A DNA stretch of 64,000 bases from Verrucomicrobiota bacterium (GCA_018240025.1 JAFEGM010000027.1:1-64000); one strand, 5' to 3'; counted from the stretch's first letter, positions 26,526 to 36,709 are shown. Made by a program: numbers and translations. The notes: generated by a model not told the origin, from the sequence alone.

Positions 26526-27701
26526 TCAAGTCCGCCGCCGGGCGCCCGTCCGGCCCGCCTCCGCCTGAGCGGTCGGAGCCGCCAGCACGACCTGCCGCAC
26601 GGCCTCGCCGCGCGCGAGGCGGTCGAAGCCGAGATTGATCTCCGCCAGCGTGAGCCGGTGGGTGAGGAGGCGTTCGACCGGCAGCCGACCCGCCCGATGC
26701 AGCGCGAGGTACCGCGGGATGTCCCGCGGCGGCACTGCGGAGCCCATGTAGCTGCCGCGAACCGTGCGCTCCTCCAGCACCAGGCTGACGGCGGGGACCG
26801 AGAACTGCCGGTTCGGCGCCGGGAGCCCGACGGTCACCGTGGTCCCGCCGCGCCGGGTGGCCGCGTAGGCCTCGGCCAGCGCCACCTCGCTGCCGACCGT
26901 CTCCAGCGCGTAATCCACGCCACCGCGGGTCCATTCCCGCACGGCCTCCGCCGCGCCGCCGCCGGCCGCGGGCACCACGTGGGTGGCGCCGAGTTCGCGC
27001 GCGCGGGCCAGCTTGGATTCGAGGACATCGACGGCCACGATGGGATGCGCCCCGGCCGCCACTGCGCCGAGCAGGGCCGCCTGCCCCACCCCGCCCAGGC
27101 CGAAGATGGCCACACTCTCGCCCGGGCGGAGCTGGGCGGTGTTCACGACCGCGCCGACGCCGGTGAGCACCGCGCAGCCGAAGAGCGCCGCGATTTCCGG
27201 GGCGACATCCGGCTCGATCCGCACCGCCGAGCGCGCCGAGACCACCGCCATTTCCGCGAAACCCGAAACGCCGAGGTGATGGTGAATGGGCTGGACGCCG
27301 AGCTGCAGCCGCCGCGCGCCGAGCAGGAGCGAGCCGGCCACATTCGCCGCCATCCCGGGCACGCAGAGCGCCGGCCGGCCGACCACGCAGCACTCGCAGT
27401 CGCCGCACATCGGAACGAAGGAGAACACCACCCGATCGCCCGCCGCGAAACCGCGCACGCCGGGGCCGCATTCGATCACCTCGCCCGCCGCTTCGTGGCC
27501 CAGGACGATGGGCAACGCGCGCGGCCGCGAGCCGTCGATGACCGAGAGATCCGAGTGGCACAGCCCCGCCGCCAGGATGCGCACCAGCAGTTCGCCCTCG
27601 CCCGGCGGCTGCAGGTCGATCTCCTCGAGCGTGAGCGGCTCGGATTCGGCGTAGGGCGCGGGCAGCCCCAGCTCCCGCAGGACGGCGGCACGGATCTTCA
27701 T
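26526..27701 (-). CDS. Zinc-dependent alcohol dehydrogenase (MDR superfamily)
   Basis: A 391-residue medium-chain dehydrogenase. Catalytic zinc ligands are in AAGLCHSDLSV and GHEAAGEV. The structural-zinc lobe has four cysteines (CGDCECCVVGRPALC). The Rossmann fold shows GLGGVGQAALLGAV followed by an acidic VDVLESK, which favours NAD. The closest type is the class III/formaldehyde or mycothiol/aryl-alcohol group, but the substrate cannot be fixed. The ATG at 27701 (MKIRAAVLREL) is the family start. Forms a two-gene unit with the DUF1990 gene. Confidence 0.9.
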   Translation of the reverse strand: MKIRAAVLRELGLPAPYAESEPLTLEEIDLQPPGEGELLVRILAAGLCHSDLSVIDGSRPRALPIVLGHEAAGEVIECGPGVRGFAAGDRVVFSFVPMCGDCECCVVGRPALCVPGMAANVAGSLLLGARRLQLGVQPIHHHLGVSGFAEMAVVSARSAVRIEPDVAPEIAALFGCAVLTGVGAVVNTAQLRPGESVAIFGLGGVGQAALLGAVAAGAHPIVAVDVLESKLARARELGATHVVPAAGGGAAEAVREWTRGGVDYALETVGSEVALAEAYAATRRGGTTVTVGLPAPNRQFSVPAVSLVLEERTVRGSYMGSAVPPRDIPRYLALHRAGRLPVERLLTHRLTLAEINLGFDRLARGEAVRQVVLAAPTAQAEAGRTGARRRT

Positions 27702-27765
27702 GGCGCCGATCTTGGGGCAGCCGCGCGGGCGGAGGCCAGCGTGGAACGCAGCCTCCACGACCCGC

Positions 27766-29268
27766 TCACCGGATGCGCGCGACGGCCTCGAGCGGCACCT
27801 CGGTCGGCGCGGTGCCATCCTCCCAGCGGATCGTCGCCGCCTTCGGACCGATCTTCTCGACGCGACCGGGATACATGCGGGCCTTGCCGGCCCAGCAGGC
27901 CAGCACCCGGTCGCCTACGCGCACGGCCGCGGGGGCGATCGGAATGAGTTCGTCGAGCGCGAGCGTGCCGTCGGTCTCGTCGTCGTAGCGCACGGCGTAA
28001 AGACCGTCCTCGAAAGCCCGCACCCGGCCCCGCCACCATTGCCGATTCCACTGCGCGGCCACGATCTGGCCTGCGGCGATCTGGCGCACGGGCGGCTCGG
28101 CCGCGAACTCGACCCGCTGGCGCTGGCCCTCCGCCCCCACGGGCCGGGCACGCTCGGCGGTGATCCATTCGTCGTCCTGCCCGGCTTCGCCGGCGTAGTG
28201 CACGAAATAGAACCAGTCGTCCTGCGCCCGCACGATGGTCCCGAGGTACCAGCGCTTGTCCTGCCACTGCACCTCGTATTGCCGCCCCACCTCGAGCTGC
28301 TTCTTCACGAGTCGTCGCACGCGCGCGGGCTCGACCCATTCGTCCCATTTGCTGTCCCAGCCGTAGTAATGCACGCGGTAGCGCCCTTTGGCTTCGTCCC
28401 AGGCGAGAATCTCGGAGGCGTACCATTTCCCCTCCTTATCCTGCGCGTCGACCACATCGCCGATCTGCCAAGGGCCCGGCAACCGCGGAGGCGCGGGCGC
28501 CGCCGGGGCCGCCGCGCGCAGCACGAAATCGGCCTCGAAAGCGCGGCTGCGGGCGACCAGCGCGAGCTGATTCTCCTCGAACTTCATCCGCTCCTTCAGG
28601 TAGCTGCCCGCCTCCGCGAAGGTGAGCCGGCCGTCGCCGTCGCGATCCGCCCGCGGCTCGCCGGCCAGCAGCCGGATCAGGCTCGCGGTGAAGGTCCAGC
28701 GCTCGGTCGATTTGTTGCTCGCGGTCGACGAGGCAAGGCAGGCCGCGCGCAGCTCGGGCCGTCGTTCCTCCAGCTGCTGCACCGCTCGTGCCAGCGCGCC
28801 GGAGCTGCAGCAGTCGCCGATCAGCAGGAGTCGCTCGCCCTGCCAGGCGGGATGCAGCAGCGGGGCGATCTCATCGACGTGGAAGGCAGTTTCGCCCGGC
28901 CGCGCGGCATCGAAGTCGTAGCAAAGAAACGACCGCCGCGAGCCGTGGCCCTGCACGTAGAAGATCAGCGTGCTGCCGGGCCCGGCGCCCTGCGCCAAGG
29001 CGGCCAACTGTTCCCGGATCGCGCCCCGCGTGGCGGCGGCGTCCTTGAGGAAGACGACCTGCCCGGCCGGTACGCCGCAGGCGCGGAACTGCTCGGCCAG
29101 GTCTTCGTCGCGCCGCCGCTCCGAGAGAAACGGAGCGAGCTTCGCCGCGGCGGGCCATTCGATCACGCTCGCGATGAGGACATACGTTCGCGCCGGATCC
29201 CACTGCGGTTGGGCGTGGGAGAGGGAGCCGAGCATCGTGGCGAGGAGGAAGAGCAGAGCGCGCCGCAC
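27766..29268 (-). CDS. Secreted caspase-like (C14) protein with an EF-hand and four Tudor-like repeats
   Basis: A 500-residue exported protein. A signal peptide (residues 1-19, ...SLSHA-Q) precedes a caspase-like fold with the catalytic dyad His108 in FYVQGHGS and Cys153 in LLIGDCCSSG. An EF-hand-like DRDGDGRLTFAE loop (208-219) follows. From about 263 to 500 there are four about 50-residue barrel repeats: VVDAQDKEGKWYASEIL with YRVHYYGWDSKWDEWV; YEVQWQDKRWYLGTI with FVHYAGE; VAAQWNRQWWRGRV with YAVRYDDE; VLACWAGKARMYPGRV with ATIRWEDG. These resemble Tudor-knot/chromo-barrel modules. It is likely a periplasmic or extracellular protease-like protein that binds a ligand through the barrels. 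The glycosyltransferase gene is 10 bp upstream. Confidence 0.85.
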   Translation of the reverse strand: MRRALLFLLATMLGSLSHAQPQWDPARTYVLIASVIEWPAAAKLAPFLSERRRDEDLAEQFRACGVPAGQVVFLKDAAATRGAIREQLAALAQGAGPGSTLIFYVQGHGSRRSFLCYDFDAARPGETAFHVDEIAPLLHPAWQGERLLLIGDCCSSGALARAVQQLEERRPELRAACLASSTASNKSTERWTFTASLIRLLAGEPRADRDGDGRLTFAEAGSYLKERMKFEENQLALVARSRAFEADFVLRAAAPAAPAPPRLPGPWQIGDVVDAQDKEGKWYASEILAWDEAKGRYRVHYYGWDSKWDEWVEPARVRRLVKKQLEVGRQYEVQWQDKRWYLGTIVRAQDDWFYFVHYAGEAGQDDEWITAERARPVGAEGQRQRVEFAAEPPVRQIAAGQIVAAQWNRQWWRGRVRAFEDGLYAVRYDDETDGTLALDELIPIAPAAVRVGDRVLACWAGKARMYPGRVEKIGPKAATIRWEDGTAPTEVPLEAVARIR

Positions 29269-29278
29269 CGGCGCATCG

Positions 29279-29995
29279 TCAACCAGATTCCCCCGCCCTT
29301 GCCAAACTCATCCGTGCCCGCGGCCGCTCGGCGCCGCCGTATTTCGCCGCCAGTTGCCAGGGATCCACGCCGGCGCGGTAACGCAGCAGCAGCCGGAGAT
29401 TGGCCCACTGCCGGCGGATCGGTCCGCCCCGGTAGCGCCGCGCGGAAGTCAGCACTGCCGCGGGCAACGAGACCACGCCGCCGGCGGCGCGGGCCGCGCG
29501 CAGAAAAGCCACGTCCTCCAGCAGCGGCCAGGCCGGCATGCCGCCGAGCCGATCCCAGACTGCGCGACGCACCACGATGCCCATGTCGCCGAAGCGCGTG
29601 AACATGGTGTCGAATCGGCTGCACCAGGCCGAGGCGCGCAGGAACCAATGCGGCCAATCAAAGCTCAGGCGGAAGGTCGCCACCCGCTCGGGATGTCGGC
29701 GCGCGTGCTCGGCCAGCAGCCGACCCGCCGAGTTCGGCAGCAGCGTGTCGCCATGCAGCAGCAGCAGCCATTCGCCGCGGGAAGCTTCCACGCCGGCCCG
29801 GCATTGCGCGCCACGCCCGCCGGCTGCGGTCAGGACGCGGGCGCCATGCCGCCGCGCCAGCTCGACGCCGCCGTCGCGGCTGCCGCCATCGACCACGATG
29901 ACCTCGGCCGGCGGCAACTCGCGCGCGACCGCCGCCAGGCAGCGCGGGAGCAGCTCGGCTTCGTTGAGCACGGGAATGACGACCGACCAGCGCAT
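29279..29995 (-). CDS. TIGR04283-type family 2 glycosyltransferase
   Basis: A 238-residue GT-A glycosyltransferase without membrane helices. It has the opening SVVIPVLNEAELLPRCLAAV, VIVVDGGSRDGGVELARRHG and a divalent-metal motif in LLLLHGDTLLP, with LLEDVAFLRAARAAGGV later. These match the TIGR04283 subfamily, in which some members act in arsenosugar or related glycosylation. The ATG at 29995 is preferred over 30043. It ends 10 bp before the caspase-like gene, so they are probably co-transcribed, although the functional link is unclear. Confidence 0.85.
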   Translation of the reverse strand: MRWSVVIPVLNEAELLPRCLAAVARELPPAEVIVVDGGSRDGGVELARRHGARVLTAAGGRGAQCRAGVEASRGEWLLLLHGDTLLPNSAGRLLAEHARRHPERVATFRLSFDWPHWFLRASAWCSRFDTMFTRFGDMGIVVRRAVWDRLGGMPAWPLLEDVAFLRAARAAGGVVSLPAAVLTSARRYRGGPIRRQWANLRLLLRYRAGVDPWQLAAKYGGAERPRARMSLARAGESG

Positions 29996-30058
29996 GGGAT
30001 CTCGCACCGCTTCGTCGTACGAGTCGCCGCGGCCGGGTCGCATTCCCGCGCAGCGCTC

Positions 30059-31489
<1,431 letters not shown>

Positions 31490-31583
31490 CCCGAGCGCGC
31501 GTTTCCCTGTGTGATCAATCGTCGTGCCGCCAAAGGCGGAGCGCAGTCTGCGCGATCTTCGGCGCTTGGCGAGCGCGATTCCC

Positions 31584-32351
31584 TTATTCGCCCACGCCGC
31601 CGTAGCGCCGCTGGCGCTGCGCGTACTCGTGCAGCGCCTCGACGAGGTCCGCCTTGCCGAAGTCCGGCCAGAGCTTCTTGGTCACGTAGAATTCGGCGTA
31701 GCTCACCTGCCAGAGGAGGAAATTGCTCAGCCGGAACTCGCCCGACGTGCGGATGAGGAGATCCGGGTCCGGATAGTAGCGGGTGTAGAGATGTTTGCTG
31801 AACATCTCCGGATTGATCATGGCCTTGTCGATGTGGCCCTGCTCGATTTCGCGCAGGAGGCTCTTGATGCCATCGATGACCTCGGTCCGGCCGCTGTAGC
31901 TCAGCGCCAGAATCAGTGTGAGACCCGTGCAGCCGGCGGTCGCCTCGATGCTGTGGTTCAGCTCGCGCTGGCAGCTGGCGGGCAGATCGGTCAGGCGGCC
32001 GATGGCCTGCAGGCGGACGTTCTTCTCCTTCAGCTCGGGCGTGTTATCGCGGAGAAACTTCTCCAGCAGCACCATCAGTCCCGCCACCTCCAGTTTCGGA
32101 CGCGACCAGTTCTCCTGCGAGAAGGCGTAGAGCGTGAGGAATTCCACCCCGGCTTCTGCGCAGCCTTCGATGCAGGCCCGGACCGAGGAGGCGCCGTGCT
32201 CGTGGCCGAAGAGACGCTCCTGCCCGCGTCCGCGCGCCCAGCGGCCGTTGCCGTCCATGATGATGGCGACGTGCCGCGGCACGCTGGCCGGCGGTGTCAG
32301 AGCCGCCGAAGCGGGTGCCGGCGCTGCAGCCTCTTCGCTCGGCGGCTTCAT
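31584..32351 (-). CDS. uppS: Isoprenyl transferase (undecaprenyl diphosphate synthase)
   Basis: A 255-residue cis-prenyltransferase that makes the lipid carrier for peptidoglycan and other envelope polymers. The catalytic aspartate is in HVAIIMDGNGRWARGRG, followed by RLFGHEHGA and the substrate region TLYAFSQENWSRP. The C-terminal PDLLIRTSGEFRLSNFLLWQ and YAEFYVTKKLWPDF are diagnostic. A Pro/Ala-rich N-terminal extension of about 24 residues precedes the core. Its ATG overlaps the purA stop codon (ATGA), so the two are translationally coupled. Confidence 0.97.
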   Translation of the reverse strand: MKPPSEEAAAPAPASAALTPPASVPRHVAIIMDGNGRWARGRGQERLFGHEHGASSVRACIEGCAEAGVEFLTLYAFSQENWSRPKLEVAGLMVLLEKFLRDNTPELKEKNVRLQAIGRLTDLPASCQRELNHSIEATAGCTGLTLILALSYSGRTEVIDGIKSLLREIEQGHIDKAMINPEMFSKHLYTRYYPDPDLLIRTSGEFRLSNFLLWQVSYAEFYVTKKLWPDFGKADLVEALHEYAQRQRRYGGVGE

Positions 32352-33604
32352 GCGTGGAAGGTCTGGTGCCGACCGGGGCCGACGCTGATGAGCTCGAGCG
32401 GCGCGCCGCAGAGCTTCTCGACCGCCTTGAGATACCGCTGCGCGGCCTTGGGCAGGTCGGTGAATTTCCGCACTTCCTCGGTGCTGGTCTTCCAGCCCGG
32501 GAAATCGCGATAGACCGGCACGCAGCGCGCCAGGTCTTCGACATCCGCCGGCACGCGCTGGAGTTCCTGGCCATCGAGTTCGTAGGCCACGCAGATGCGC
32601 ACGACCTCCTGCCCGTCGAGCCCGTCGAGATTCGTGATGGCCAGGCGATCCACGCCGTTGACCTGCACCGCAGCGCGTGTGGCCACGGCATCGAGCCAGC
32701 CGCAGCGGCGCGCGCGACCGGTGACCGCGCCGAATTCCCGGCCCATGTCGTGCAGGCGATCCGACAGCTCGGCGTTCTCGGTCGGGAACGGCCCCTCGCC
32801 CACGCGGGTCGTGTAGGCCTTCATCACACCGTAGATGGAATCGATCTTGTTCGGCGGCACGCCCGAGCCGGTGCAGGCGCCGCCGGAGGTCGTGCTGGAC
32901 GAGGTCACGTACGGATACGTGCCGTGGTCGATGTCGAGATAGGTGCCCTGCGCCCCTTCGAAGAGAATGCGCCGCTTCTTCTTCATGGCCGCGTGCAGGT
33001 GGCCGACCGTGTCGGTCACGTGCGGCTGCAACCGCTTCCAGGCCTGCTCGTAGTCCGCCACCACCGCGGCCGCCTTGATCGCCGGCGCGCCCAGTTGCTT
33101 CAGCAGCTGATTGGCCGCGAGCACCGCCGCGCGCACGCGGGCCGGCTTGGCCAGGTCGATCATGCGCAGGCCGGTGCGGGCGATCTTGTCGCCGTACGCC
33201 GGGCCGATGCCTCGCTTGGTCGTGCCGATGCGGCCCTTCTTCCGATCCTCCCGGAAGGCGTCCATGACCCGGTGATACGGGAAGACCACGTGGGCGCGGT
33301 CCGAGATGAGCAGATTCTCCGGCGTGCAGGCGATGCCGCGGCCGGCCAGCGCATCGATCTCCCCCAGCAGCGCGACCGGATCGATGACCACGCCATTGCC
33401 GAGCACGCAGACCTTGCCGCGGTGCAGGATGCCGGAAGGGATGAGCGAGAGGACGTACTTCTCGCTGCCGTGCACGATGGTATGGCCGGCGTTGTTGCCG
33501 CCCTGCGTGCGCACCACCACGTCCGCATGGTGCGTCAGGTAATCGATGATCTTTCCCTTGCCTTCATCGCCCCACTGCGCGCCCACGAGAATGGTATTCG
33601 ACAT
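32348..33604 (-). CDS. purA: Adenylosuccinate synthetase
   Basis: A 418-residue enzyme that converts IMP and aspartate to adenylosuccinate with GTP in AMP synthesis. It begins MSNTILVGAQWGDEGKGKII, with the P-loop-like GDEGKGK and catalytic aspartate. Other signatures are NAGHTIVHG, RGIGPAYGDKIARTG and VTGRARRCGWLDAVA. The start at 33604 is the family start; a far-upstream ATG at 34144 would run through the opposite-strand gene and is rejected. It leads a two-gene unit with uppS. Confidence 0.97.
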   Translation of the reverse strand: MSNTILVGAQWGDEGKGKIIDYLTHHADVVVRTQGGNNAGHTIVHGSEKYVLSLIPSGILHRGKVCVLGNGVVIDPVALLGEIDALAGRGIACTPENLLISDRAHVVFPYHRVMDAFREDRKKGRIGTTKRGIGPAYGDKIARTGLRMIDLAKPARVRAAVLAANQLLKQLGAPAIKAAAVVADYEQAWKRLQPHVTDTVGHLHAAMKKKRRILFEGAQGTYLDIDHGTYPYVTSSSTTSGGACTGSGVPPNKIDSIYGVMKAYTTRVGEGPFPTENAELSDRLHDMGREFGAVTGRARRCGWLDAVATRAAVQVNGVDRLAITNLDGLDGQEVVRICVAYELDGQELQRVPADVEDLARCVPVYRDFPGWKTSTEEVRKFTDLPKAAQRYLKAVEKLCGAPLELISVGPGRHQTFHA

Positions 33605-33802
33605 TGCGCGCGGACCATAGGCAGCGCGGCCCGCGGCGACAAGTGAGGCGGCCAATTTTGCGGTCATCCCCGGTGCGTGTCGGTCCGGCGGCGAGCGAAC
33701 GCGCAGATTCTCTTCCCAAGCGCGGTCGGTGAAGAATCTTCGGCCGAACTGTCCGGCCAAGACGTCCCCGCACGTCGAAGTCACAGAACCCAAGCCCTCC
33801 CC

Positions 33803-34264
33803 ATGTCCGCTTCCACGCACACCATTCGTCTCCACCGCGTCCTCAAAGCCACGCCGGAAAACGTCTATAAGGCCTTCACCGATGCTGACGCGATGTGCCG
33901 CTGGCTGCCGCCTTTCGGCTTCGTCGGCAAAATGCACCACTTCGAGCCCAAGGTCGGCGGCAGCTTCCGCATGTCGTTCACCAACTTCAGCCACGGCGGC
34001 TCGCACGCGTTCGGCGGCGAGTTCCTCGAGCTCACGCCGGGCGAGCGCATTCGCTACACCGACCGCTTCGAGGACCCCAACCTTCCGGGCGAGATCACGG
34101 TCACCATCCAGCTGAAGAAGGTCCTCTGCGGAACGGAGATGCACGTCGAGCAGACCGGCGTGCCCGCCGTCATTCCCGCCGAGATGTGTTACCTCGGCTG
34201 GCAGGAATCGCTCCTGCAGCTCAGCCAGCTGCTGGTCGAAGTGCCGCCGCCCCCGGCGCAGTAA
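33803..34264 (+). CDS. SRPBCC (AHSA1/START-like) domain protein
   Basis: A 153-residue single-domain protein of the helix-grip fold. It shows TIRLHRVLKATPENVYKAFT and WLPPFGFVGKMHHFEPKVGG in the N-terminal half and GWQESLLQLSQLL in the long C-terminal helix, all typical of the Activator-of-Hsp90-ATPase-homologue type family. Such proteins bind hydrophobic ligands in a central cavity; the ligand is unknown. The ATG at 33803 is the family start. It is convergent with the histidine kinase gene, with a palindrome between them. Confidence 0.85.
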   Translation: MSASTHTIRLHRVLKATPENVYKAFTDADAMCRWLPPFGFVGKMHHFEPKVGGSFRMSFTNFSHGGSHAFGGEFLELTPGERIRYTDRFEDPNLPGEITVTIQLKKVLCGTEMHVEQTGVPAVIPAEMCYLGWQESLLQLSQLLVEVPPPPAQ

Positions 34265-34272
34265 GGTCGCGC

Positions 34273-34298
34273 GCCGACGAGTCGGTCAGGTCGTCGGC
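34273..34298. terminator. Possible bidirectional terminator between convergent genes
   Basis: Perfect 8-bp inverted repeat GCCGACGA/TCGTCGGC with a 10-base loop, placed at the meeting point of the convergent genes ending at 34264 (+) and 34286 (-). There is no T-run, so it may be a weak or Rho-assisted terminator. Confidence 0.4.
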
Positions 34299-35422
34299 GA
34301 CTCCATCGGCGCTTTCCGCGAGGGCAGGACCAGCGGAATGCGCACGGTGGTTTTGGTGCCGACGCCGACCGTGCTCTCGACGGCGATGCTGCCGCCGTGC
34401 GCCTCGGCCACGGTCTTCGCGATGGTCATGCCGAGACCCGTGCCGCCGGACTTCCCGTGCGTCACGAAAGGCTCGAAGACCTTGGCCAGGACCTCGGCCG
34501 GAATGCCGCAGCCGGTGTCGGCCACCTCCCAGATGAGTGTCTCGCCCTCGCGCCGCAGGCCGAACTTGAGCGTGCCCCCGTGCGGCATCGCCTCCATGGA
34601 GTTCTTGACCAGATTCTGCAGCACGCGCACGAAGCGGCCGGCGTCGACGTGCATGTAGCCGACGTAGGTGATCGAGCGCTCGATCTTGATGTTGCGCTGC
34701 GCCAGGCGGGAGAAGTTCTGCTCCTCCAGGTCGTTGATGATGCTCATGACCGAGACGTCCTCGGCGTGCAGCTGGGTCTCGCCGCGCGAGAACTCCAGCA
34801 GTTCCTGGGTCATGCCGACCATCTGGGAGACCGAGCGCTCGATGATGTCGACGCACTTGGTCACCTGCGGATCCTTCACCTTCCGCTCGATCATCTGACA
34901 GGCCACGCTGATCGTGGCCATCGGGTTCTTGAAGTCGTGGACGATCGAGCCGCTCATGCGGCCGACCATGCTGAGCCGTTCGCCGCGCAGCATTTCCTCG
35001 ATGAAGTGCGCGTTCGAGCGCCGCAGCCGCGAGATGATCGCGTGGATGAAGTTCATCGAGAGATCGGCCGGCGCCACGCTCATGAGGGCATTGAGCCCGC
35101 TGAGATCCAGGGCCGCCAGCATGCAGGGCTCCACCGCCGTGGCCGTGGCCGAGCGAGGACTACGGTCGATGAGCGCCATTTCGCCGAAGAAGTCGCCCTC
35201 GCCGATGACGATGAGCGTTTCCTGCCGGCCTTCCCGTCCCTTGATGGAAATGCGGACCGTGCCCGCCAGCACGAGGTACAAGCAGTTGCCCGCATCGCCC
35301 TGCTCGAAGATGACCTCGCCGGCCGGATAGAGGACGGTACGCAAATGTTGCGCGGCTTTGCTGACCACATCTTCAGAGAGACCCTGGAAGAGCTGGTTCG
35401 CCTGGATGCTCGGGAGGACCAT
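34286..35422 (-). CDS. Soluble histidine kinase with an N-terminal cyclic-nucleotide-binding domain
   Basis: A 378-residue protein without membrane segments. Residues 1-120 form a CAP-type cNMP-binding domain (YPAGEVIFEQGDAGNCLYLV and a GDFFGEMALIDRSPRSATATA phosphate-binding cassette with the conserved GE and R-x-A). The kinase part has the phospho-accepting His162 in SGSIVHDFKNPM, N-box LVKNSMEAM, G1 DTGCGIP and G2 GTGLGMTIA. It should sense cAMP or cGMP and phosphorylate an unknown regulator. The ATG at 35422 is chosen. A class III adenylate cyclase is encoded about 10 kb downstream (45727-46806). Confidence 0.9.
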   Translation of the reverse strand: MVLPSIQANQLFQGLSEDVVSKAAQHLRTVLYPAGEVIFEQGDAGNCLYLVLAGTVRISIKGREGRQETLIVIGEGDFFGEMALIDRSPRSATATAVEPCMLAALDLSGLNALMSVAPADLSMNFIHAIISRLRRSNAHFIEEMLRGERLSMVGRMSGSIVHDFKNPMATISVACQMIERKVKDPQVTKCVDIIERSVSQMVGMTQELLEFSRGETQLHAEDVSVMSIINDLEEQNFSRLAQRNIKIERSITYVGYMHVDAGRFVRVLQNLVKNSMEAMPHGGTLKFGLRREGETLIWEVADTGCGIPAEVLAKVFEPFVTHGKSGGTGLGMTIAKTVAEAHGGSIAVESTVGVGTKTTVRIPLVLPSRKAPMESPTT

Positions 35423-35496
35423 GGGGGACGACGGGGGATGAGTTTCCTTCCGTTGGGCGGCAGGGGCAATCAAGATCGTCCGCCCTCCCACAGATT

Positions 35497-35575
35497 GGTG
35501 AGGCTCACCCTTCCTGGTGGCTTTTCTGTCGTGGGCAGAGTCTCACGAGGGGCACCGGACTCAGAGGAAAGCCAC
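35497..35575 (+). promoter_or_regulatory. Structured leader/regulatory region ahead of the sulfate operon
   Basis: Two nested inverted-repeat features lie between the divergent histidine kinase and sulfate-binding protein genes. The first is GGTGAG-G-CTCACC (35497-35509). The second is a long stem GTGGCTTT (35517-35524)/AAAGCCAC (35568-35575), inside which TCGTG/CACGA and GAGTC/GACTC could also pair, the last pair overlapping. It does not match a riboswitch consensus I know. It could be a leader RNA or operator for the sulfate genes starting at 35707. Confidence 0.4.
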
Positions 35576-35706
35576 CCTCACGCGTCTGTATGACAGCTTC
35601 GCCTTGAAATACCAGTCGACAACTCGGTTATTCCGCCGACCCTCCGCTCGCCTTTACATCCGCCGGGTATCTCGCCCACGAACCGCCCGGCAACGCACCT
35701 CGACCT

Positions 35707-36699
35707 ATGAAGAAACTCCTCACGCTCAGCCTGCTGGTGGCCGGTCTGGCCACCACCGCCCTGGCCCAGACCACGTTGCTCAATGTCTCCTACGATCCGA
35801 CCCGCGAGCTCTGGCGGGAGCTGAACGCTGCGTTCATCGCGAAGTACGAAAAGGAGAAGGGGCAGAAGCTCGACATCAAGCAGTCGCACGGCGGCTCGAG
35901 CACGCAGGCTCGCGCGGTCATCGACGGCCTCGAAGCGGACGTCCTCACGCTGGCCTCGATCATCGACAATGCGGCCATCGAGAAAGCGGGCCTGCTCAAA
36001 CCCGGCTGGGTCGACCGCCTGCCGAACCGCTCGCTGCCCTACACCTCGACGTTGGTCTTCGTCGTCCGGAAGGGCAATCCGAAGGGCATCAAGGACTGGC
36101 CGGATCTCGTGAAGGACGGAATGCAGGTCATCACGCCGAATCCGAAGACTTCCGGCAACGGCTACCTGTCGTTCTTCTCGGCCTGGGGCTCGATCGTCCT
36201 GCGGGGCGGTTCGCGCCAGGACGCCATCGATTACGTGACCAAGCTCTATCGCAATGTGCCCGTGCTCGACACCGGCGCGCGGGCCGCCACCACGACTTTC
36301 GCGCAGAAGGGGATCGGCGACGTCCACATCACCTGGGAGAATGAAGCCCATCTGGAGGTGCGCGAGGCCAAGGGCGAGCTCGAGATCGTCACCCCGCCCA
36401 TCAGCATTCTGGCCGAGCCGCACGTCACCGTGGTGGACGGCAATGTGGACCGCCGTGGCACCCGCGCGGTCGCGGAGGAGTATCTGAAATTCGCCTACAC
36501 CGACGCCGCGCAGGAGATCATCGTGAAGCACTTCTATCGCCCGACGAATGAGGCCATCCTCAAGAAGTACACCGGCAAGGTCTTCGCGGACCTGCGCCGT
36601 TTCGCCATCACGGAGATCGCCAAGGGCTTCCCGGAGGCGCACAAGGAGTTCATCGCCGAGGGCGGGGTCTTCGACACCATCTACAAGCCCCGCAAGTAA
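35707..36699 (+). CDS. sbp: Sulfate/thiosulfate-binding periplasmic protein of an ABC importer
   Basis: A 330-residue protein. A signal peptide (MKKLLTLSLLVAGLATTALA) is removed to give a periplasmic binding protein. Family motifs: LLNVSYDPTRELWRELNAAF, SHGGSSTQARAVIDGLEADV, and the sulfate-site region NPKTSGNGYLSFFSAWG, with VPVLDTGARAATTTF and TWENEA. It captures sulfate for the permease encoded downstream. First gene of sbp-cysT-cysW-cysA; a stem-loop separates it from cysT, which would allow higher levels of the binding protein. Confidence 0.95.
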   Translation: MKKLLTLSLLVAGLATTALAQTTLLNVSYDPTRELWRELNAAFIAKYEKEKGQKLDIKQSHGGSSTQARAVIDGLEADVLTLASIIDNAAIEKAGLLKPGWVDRLPNRSLPYTSTLVFVVRKGNPKGIKDWPDLVKDGMQVITPNPKTSGNGYLSFFSAWGSIVLRGGSRQDAIDYVTKLYRNVPVLDTGARAATTTFAQKGIGDVHITWENEAHLEVREAKGELEIVTPPISILAEPHVTVVDGNVDRRGTRAVAEEYLKFAYTDAAQEIIVKHFYRPTNEAILKKYTGKVFADLRRFAITEIAKGFPEAHKEFIAEGGVFDTIYKPRK

Positions 36700-36709
36700 G
36701 ACGCGACCG

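Noticed and set aside
23116-26568. 1150-codon open frame antisense to the collar protein
   Set aside because: Arg/Gly/Asp-rich with internal repeats that mirror the duplicated blocks of the real gene; no recognisable domain.
35517-35575. Considered as a SAM- or SAH-type riboswitch for the sulfate operon
   Set aside because: The conserved core sequences of those classes that I know are not present; only the stems are suggestive.
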